This document shows positions 58,219-64,000 of a stretch of 64,000 nucleotides of DNA, in pieces. A program made the translations under genes and the position numbers. The first letter of the stretch is position 1. Every line of letters begins with the position of its first letter. The notes beneath the pieces were generated by a model that was not told the DNA's origin, did not search any database, and saw only the letters and a list, made by a program, of their open reading frames with translations. Source of the DNA: Monocercomonoides exilis (Eukaryota; Preaxostyla; Oxymonadida; Polymastigidae); contig LSRY02000037.1 of NCBI GenBank assembly GCA_001643675.2, positions 988,501 to 1,052,500 of the forward strand. Reading direction: 5' to 3'.

Positions 58219-60714
58219 ATGTTCTGGGGATTAATACTTTTCCAAATTGTGATATCGGCTTATTCTCAAAACGAACCATCACAGCAAGTTACAACAGTGT
58301 TCGTTAAGCAAAGCGGGGACAATGATAACGATGGATTGGATATTGGTCGGGAAAAACAATCTTTAAGTTTTGCGCATAGACTTCTGAGCAATGACACAGA
58401 ATGCTACATAAAAGTTGTTGAAGATACAGATCCATTAACTGCGGTCTCAGTTACATTTAGAAGCAAGCAAAAAGTTACTGTTGAAGGAATAAATAGAGAT
58501 GGAAGTGGGAACACTGAAGTCGAAATAGACTGTGAAGTGCATCTAGGTTTTGATCTATTTAATTGCCGTTGTCCTGTGGAATTTAAATGCTTGGCATTCC
58601 ACATTCCAATAACATTGGACAAAGAAGTAGATCCAGTTAAATATTCGTTGGCTGTTATAAACGCACAACGTACAAGCTTGACAATAAGCAAATGCAAATT
58701 TATTCGTCCAGCAGATGGAAGCGTGGTTGATTGTAGACTTGTTAGCCAATATGGAGGATCATTGACGATAGACTCGGTTGAATGCACAGATGAAGAAAAT
58801 ACATTTACAACGAAGAGAGAATTGTTTTCGATTAGTGAATGTGAAACAGTGATATTGTCTTATTTGACTTTGAAGAAAATTGATTTAATTGGTGAATCAA
58901 ATGGTACAAAACATGCAGAAGCAATTGTCGAAATAAGTGGTTTAAGCGGAGATACAAAAATCGATCTTAAATTGAATGGGAGCACATTTTCGGAGATAAG
59001 CAGCCTTGGCATGGCTTTGGCTTTCATAACTGGTAATGAAGAAAGCACATTTGCTGTTGGAGATGGAGGTGTCACAACTTTTTCATCATTTCATACTGAT
59101 TTTGAATATGGCTCTGCATTATATCTGCGAATGAAAGCTATTACATCAGCAAGTCAGATTAAATGGCCAGAAAATGGAAAGAATCTGATATTTGACAAAT
59201 GCACAGTCGGAGAAGGTCAATCAAAAAAAAATACTGGACTGTTATTGTACATGGTAAATGACTCATTATTCAAAGATGTAGCAGCAGAAATGAAGAAGAG
59301 TTTCGCAGCAGATTATACTCGGAATGATAACTTGTGGAATATTGCAGCATTTATTGATAGACCAGAAAAATTTTACGATTTTGTGCTGCTTTATTTGGAT
59401 CAATCTGGAAAATTATTTGTCAAGAACGAAGGGAAAGGAGATGGATTGACAAGTTCTTCACCATCGAGCTCATTGAAAGTTGCATTCAGTAAACTAAATG
59501 GCATTCCATGTTCAGAGGGATACTTCATCGAGATTGTAAAAGACGAAAGCCAGTTTACAGCAGAAGAAATGACAATTAGCAACGAAAAGGGAATAACCAT
59601 TGAAGGAGTGAACAGTGATGGAAATGGAAATGCAGAAGTGGCTATTGATTGTGCTGTTGGTGCATCATCTGATTTATTTACATGCGAACAAAAGGTGGAA
59701 TTCAAGTCTTTGGCATTCAACTTTCCCACTTCTGAAAAAAAATGGAATTCTTTGATTCATGGAAATGAAAAGTCAGCATCACTCACCATCAGCAATTGCA
59801 AATTTGTCAGAATTGGAGCCCAATCGCCAGAGAAAATGGCGATAAATGCAGATGGGGGTGATGTTGTTGTTGGCAGTCTTGTGAGTGTTGTTGGAGGGAA
59901 AGTTGCAATGGACACAGTTTCATGCACAGATAGCAGCAGCACAGTTTCGTTTTCTTCATCGCCATTTTCTTTCAGCAGTGTGAGTTCGGCTTCGTTGAAT
60001 GGAGTGGAGATCAGCAATGTGAATGTTCAAAATGGAGCAGCGATTGCGATTAAGAACGAAGGCAGCACGCCTTCAGAAGTTAGCATTGAAGGGCTGAGCA
60101 TGAATGGAGTGAATTCAGAAAATGGAAAAGTGGCTGGGTTGGAGATTTCTTTGGCTTCGAAAGAGTCGACAGTTGCGATTGGAAGAAACAGCAAATGCAC
60201 ATTCAAGTCATGCACAGCGCCAAAAGGGAAAGCAGGGGCAATATCCATTGGCATGCCAAAGGCAGCATCAAATCTTCAACTTCCTTCTGCAAACAATCTT
60301 GAGATTGATGGTTCAAACACAGCGAATTCAACAGCGAGATCAATATTCATTGTTGCACCAGATTTTGATGAGTTCTGCAAACAGGACGATGCATTTGAGT
60401 TTGCGAAAGATTTTGATGAATCAGCAGCTGGCTGGATTATGGGAGCAAAAGATGAAGAATCTGATCCAGAGGATGCATATGAAAAGTATTTGAAGAGTAA
60501 GGAAGAACCTGCTGCAGAAGGCAAGAAGAAACCAAATGCAGGAACTGTTGTTGCGATTGTGGTTCCGATAGTTGTTGTTGTTGTTGTTGCAGTGGTTGTG
60601 GTTGTGGTTGTTTTGATGGTTGTCAAGAAAAGGAAGACCAAAAGCAACAAAGACGGAGAGAAAGAGGGAAGCAAAGATGAAAACAAAGAAATAGAAATGA
60701 GCACCCAGGAGTAG
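58219..60714 (+). CDS. Two-module type I surface protein B
   Basis: 831 residues from the ATG at 58219 (MFWGLILFQIVISAYSQ signal peptide) to TAG. A TGA follows two codons later. The architecture matches protein A: two related beta-rich modules, a Lys/Pro linker, a Val-rich membrane helix near the C terminus and a Lys/Glu tail ending MSTQE. From SEGYFIEIVKDESQ onward it is about 97% identical to A, whereas roughly 30% of residues in the first 400 differ. Differences keep the frame and length, so both genes look functional. Probably a surface adhesin or antigen. No introns. The 5' flank is shared with copy A, suggesting similar regulation. Confidence 0.85.
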   Translation: MFWGLILFQIVISAYSQNEPSQQVTTVFVKQSGDNDNDGLDIGREKQSLSFAHRLLSNDTECYIKVVEDTDPLTAVSVTFRSKQKVTVEGINRDGSGNTEVEIDCEVHLGFDLFNCRCPVEFKCLAFHIPITLDKEVDPVKYSLAVINAQRTSLTISKCKFIRPADGSVVDCRLVSQYGGSLTIDSVECTDEENTFTTKRELFSISECETVILSYLTLKKIDLIGESNGTKHAEAIVEISGLSGDTKIDLKLNGSTFSEISSLGMALAFITGNEESTFAVGDGGVTTFSSFHTDFEYGSALYLRMKAITSASQIKWPENGKNLIFDKCTVGEGQSKKNTGLLLYMVNDSLFKDVAAEMKKSFAADYTRNDNLWNIAAFIDRPEKFYDFVLLYLDQSGKLFVKNEGKGDGLTSSSPSSSLKVAFSKLNGIPCSEGYFIEIVKDESQFTAEEMTISNEKGITIEGVNSDGNGNAEVAIDCAVGASSDLFTCEQKVEFKSLAFNFPTSEKKWNSLIHGNEKSASLTISNCKFVRIGAQSPEKMAINADGGDVVVGSLVSVVGGKVAMDTVSCTDSSSTVSFSSSPFSFSSVSSASLNGVEISNVNVQNGAAIAIKNEGSTPSEVSIEGLSMNGVNSENGKVAGLEISLASKESTVAIGRNSKCTFKSCTAPKGKAGAISIGMPKAASNLQLPSANNLEIDGSNTANSTARSIFIVAPDFDEFCKQDDAFEFAKDFDESAAGWIMGAKDEESDPEDAYEKYLKSKEEPAAEGKKKPNAGTVVAIVVPIVVVVVVAVVVVVVVLMVVKKRKTKSNKDGEKEGSKDENKEIEMSTQE

Positions 60715-60743
60715 AATTGAGATTAGCAATTCTATTAGAGATA

Positions 60744-60775
60744 ATTTATTTATTTATTTATTTATTTATTTATTT
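60744..60775. repeat. (TTTA)n microsatellite and polyadenylation-like signal
   Basis: Tandem TTTA units, followed by TTTAATAAAAG at about 60780, just downstream of surface gene B. Confidence 0.75.
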
Positions 60776-61158
60776 TTCAATTTAATAAAAGATTTAATTG
60801 TGTAAATCATAGTATTTTTTTAATCTTTTGATTTTATCTTTTATATTTCAATTATCACGATTATTATGTATTTGTTATTAATTTTTTAATTGGAATGCAA
60901 TTCCATGCTTTATTTTGTTTCGCACACAAATGTGAAGTCAGCATCTAAATTTTTGTATCCAATTCACTTTGATTTTCATTCATTTTTTAAACAACAGAAG
61001 AAAGAAGAATATGATTTTAAAATTTGAATGAACTTGTTTTGTTTCCGTGCAATTGGAGAATTGTTTGACCCCTTTTAACAAAACTTGACTTTTCATTTCA
61101 GAATATCAGACAATTTATTATTTGTTGTTTAATTTGCTGGTTTTTTTTTTCTGAGAAA

Positions 61159-61531
61159 ATGAGAGAATTGAGGGAGCTCAAAATGAAGCATTTGACATGC
61201 ACTATCAAATCTTATCTGTTGAAGAAGCATGAAATGAATGTGCTATTCATCATGAGTTCTGGAAAAACGATGACTCAATCGGACGAAGAAATTGCATCCG
61301 AAAACAAAACAGAAATTTCTTTTGATGAGATTGAAGGAGGAAATGAAAACTGTGAGCTTTCTTTTTGGGAATGAAATTGGAGTATTTGAGGAGAAGGAGA
61401 AATATTTCTCTTCATTTGATTTCCCTTCTTCAGGTCTTTCTTCTTTTTCATTTTCCTTCCACAAACATTTCAATATTCCACCTCTAATATTTCACATTTC
61501 GGAAAATCATTTTGACTGTCAGTCTGAATGA
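61159..61531 (+). pseudogene. Small hypothetical frame, frameshifted copy
   Basis: Starts ATG (MRELRELKMKHLTCTIKSYL) and matches the frame at 29899-30246 until a shift near 61350. After that the remaining homologous part (GNEIGVFEEKEKYFSSFDFP) continues in another frame to 61531. Confidence 0.4.
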
Positions 61532-62408
61532 TAAATTCAAACATTTTTTTTTCTCCAAGCGAACATCAAAAATTTCTTCTTCTCTTTAATTTTAACCAGT
61601 CTTTGCACCCGAAAAGAAAAATAATTTTGAAAGTTAACTGTGCGCCCAAATCAAAATGAGTGATAATTTTTTGAAATCATTTTTTAACAATCAAAAAGTT
61701 CGGTTTCAGAAACCACTTTGAATGTTGAAAAATGAAGACAGAAAAGTTTAAAACTCGCAACAAAAATATTTTTTCAAGAATAAAATCTCAAACATCCTGA
61801 TTTTTAACATTAATTGTTCTTTTTTCTTTTGAATACATAATTAGTCTCCAAATAAATAGAATATTTGCAGAATCAACACTCCGAAATTAGTTATGATTTC
61901 AACAATAATCACCTTAATCGACAAGCTTTAAAGCAAAGTCGAAAGTTTGAAAAACTTCAAATTTTCAAAAAGTTGACAAAATTATTTTTAAAGAAAAACA
62001 CTTTCGTTATTTTCATATTTATATTATTGGTTATGTTTATAATTTATCATCTTTTTAAAGATGTATTTTTAAGAATCATTTGGAACAATTGGAAAATTTG
62101 TATTTGAAATAAATTCTGTAATTTTTTTTTGAAACTATTTTATTTCATGTCAATAAAAAGGACACTATTTCACGAATAAATCAATGGAGAGGAGTTTCAC
62201 TTGTTTTCAAATCCAATGAAGAATTATAAATATTGAATTTTCTTTTTCATTTTTAATTTTTATCCTTGCAAACATATTTTCAAATGAAATAATTCAATTT
62301 TCTTTTATTCGAGTTTGTTTCTGAGATTTTTTTTTCGAAACGAAAATTTCAAAATTTATATACAACAACAACGTAAACTTCTCCAAAAATGCTTTCTGAA
62401 ATATTAGA

Positions 62409-62972
62409 AAAAAATTTGGCATAGGTGTAAATTGTACCACTTTCAGTTTTCATTTTTTTATTATTTGAATATAATGATGTTAATCTTCATAATAAAACAA
62501 AGCGATTCAAGGAGGGAAATTTCGAAATTCGATCATGAAAATATCCTAAAAATTTTTATTTTTTGCTACCCATAATATTTTCATTAAGATCACAAAGAAT
62601 TGAAAACACAATTTTTTGGCTTTGCAAAGTTCAGAACAACTTCACAATGCAATATTCAAAGAGAGTTTAATATATTTATTGTTTGAATTATCGACTTTTT
62701 TCATATATTGTTTTCAATGATGTTATTTATATAAAAATTAATGTTTGAATTATTCAATAGTTTTAGCAAAATAATGGATGTTTCATTTAATAAATTATCG
62801 AAAGACTCTATTTTCAAAGGTAATTATTCTATTACTTATAAAAAAATTGTTGACAATGAAATATTAAATATTGGAACATTTATTATTTTTGTTTTTTCAT
62901 TCTGTGATAAACATTGAATTAATATGAAATATAGATATAATTGCTGCTTTTAAAAGAAATTAATTGTTTGCA
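62409..62972. other. AT-rich DNA, no gene recognised
   Basis: No supported feature. Confidence 0.5.
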
Positions 62973-63601
62973 ATGAGAGAGTGTGTATGGCGAAATTGGA
63001 ACTTTGCAAGAAAAGATGAAGAGGATGGAAGAGAGAAACATATTGAGAGAAGATATTTAATGAATGGATCTATAAGACAAGATAGTGGAATTATCGAAGA
63101 AATAAAAGAAGAAGAAGAGATGAACAGTTGGAATTCGGCTTAAGGATGTCTTGTGCGAAGAAGGAAAGCAAGAAACCGGCAAAGCAGTTCTTTTCATGAA
63201 CGGTTTTACTGGGAAGAAAGAATGGCAGTGCAGAAGGAAGGAAGGAGGAACATTCAATGCATTGGGGAAATGAGGTTATGTATCTTTGAGCTTTGTTTTT
63301 TGTTGAATTTTGAAGATATGTTTTGTGAAAAAAAAAGAAACACAAGAAGAAGAAAGAGATGTGATGGGCAAATGAAAGAGGTCGTAATGTGTTTGTGCGT
63401 GAAAAATCCATATTCTGCAGAAATGTTGGTATTACCTTTGGCGCGCCTGTTGGTGATGGTGGAAGCGGAAGTAGCTGCACATTTCGTAGAAGAGACAATA
63501 GAAAATGCAGGCAGAACGAAGAGAAAAGAGAGAATGATGAGCTGGAGTTTATGAGGAGTGAAATCGATGAAAGAGTTTGCACTTTTGAAGTGAGCAAATA
63601 A
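62973..63601 (+). pseudogene. Interrupted hypothetical gene
   Basis: An ATG frame (MRECVWRNWNFARKDEEDGR) runs 56 codons to a TAA at 63141 and then continues open in the same frame to 63554, rich in Arg/Glu. In a second frame, 63389-63601 gives VGITFGAPVGDGGSGSSCTF and ends EVSK, suggesting a frameshift near 63390. No family recognised. Probably a broken gene, or one with an unrecognised intron. Confidence 0.35.
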
Positions 63602-64000
63602 AGCTGAGGATATTTTTTTAAAGAGCGAAAGTCTCGTGAAGCAGCTGTAGAAGTCGAAGACGAAATACTCGAGAGAGCAGGGGCAGTTTATTTAGGAAGG
63701 ACGAGAAATAATAATCAAAGGAGATATTAAGGATTGGAAGTGTGAAGTCTGTTGGTTCAAGAGAATAAAGAGGAGGAAGAAGAAATGGAAAGGGAAGGAA
63801 AACAATTATTTCAAAGACGCTAAATAGGGAAGAATGACAAACAATTTATAAAATTTTTTCTATAATTGTCAAATCTTTTTGTAATTACTTTCAAAATCTG
63901 TTTTCTCAAATTTTAAATTCACTTTATTTATTTCTCTTTTCATTCCTTCATCTTTTTTTGTTCTCATCCAATCAGAACTCATCTTATTCATCTCAAGTTT
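63602..64000. other. No gene recognised at window end
   Basis: Purine-rich, then AT-rich sequence. Nothing supported. Confidence 0.5.

Larger units (their letters stand above)
57293..62408 (+). repeat. Surface-locus repeat unit, copy B
   Basis: Inverted copy of 29005-34135. Contents in order: 0.9 kb 5' flank, surface-protein gene, (TTTA)n tract, AATAAA signal, small frame, and the AT-rich end shared with copy 1 at the window start. It diverges from both other copies after ATATTAGAAA near 62408. Confidence 0.9.

Noticed and set aside
1-64000. Genome-wide reassignment of TAA/TAG to Gln
   Set aside because: The two surface-protein genes and helical copies 1 and 2 use only CAA/CAG for Gln over about 2,500 codons. 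Pseudogenes carry TGA as well as TAR. Kept only as a test in the findings.
1-64000. CRISPR arrays, bacterial operons or ribosome-binding sites
   Set aside because: No regularly spaced repeats. Introns, long AT-rich spacers and polyadenylation-like signals indicate a eukaryotic nuclear sequence.

Overview
This is an AT-rich, intron-bearing protist nuclear window, dense in mobile elements. Introns are short GT-AG type (46 bp in two transposases, 57 and 74 bp in a multicopy gene family). Intact genes read with the standard code. The multicopy families (two-module secreted surface proteins, POMP-like beta-helix proteins, and an alpha-helical family with conserved YHQxH and EEEGYED segments) resemble what I remember of oxymonads (Preaxostyla, Monocercomonoides-like). 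That assignment is an inference from protein style; no marker gene, rRNA or tRNA was recognised.

Layout. 0-1 kb: a partial third copy of the repeat that carries the surface-protein locus. 1.50-5.12 kb: a hAT-like element (15-bp TIR, 8-bp target duplication) filled with decayed, GC-richer gene sequence instead of a transposase. 5.9-7.6 kb: a POMP-like surface-protein pseudogene. 8.55-19.30 kb: a large inverted repeat (arms about 2.5 kb) around a loop holding a beta-helix gene fragment, a 200-bp polypurine tract and a broken minus-strand gene. 19.5-28.8 kb: three different pogo/Tc1-like elements with TA target duplications and DD35D transposases. 28.8-34.1 kb and 57.3-62.4 kb: inverted copies of a roughly 5.1 kb unit, each with an intact gene for a two-module type I membrane protein, transcribed outward. 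The 23 kb between them holds a helical-protein gene family (one complete copy, one lacking a visible first exon, one pseudogene), a frameshifted charged low-complexity gene, two more POMP-like pseudogenes and a decayed Merlin/IS1595-like element.

The best-supported intact coding sequences are the two surface-protein genes and the helical-family gene at 36.7-38.2 kb. Most other coding material is transposase or broken host-gene sequence. The likely theme is a subtelomere-like or accessory region where surface-protein genes duplicate, convert and decay among DNA transposons. The most unusual items are the pogo-like transposase with an insertion of about 215 residues in its catalytic core, the inverted pair of surface-protein genes with a sharp divergence boundary, and the precisely bounded gene-fragment-carrying hAT-like element.
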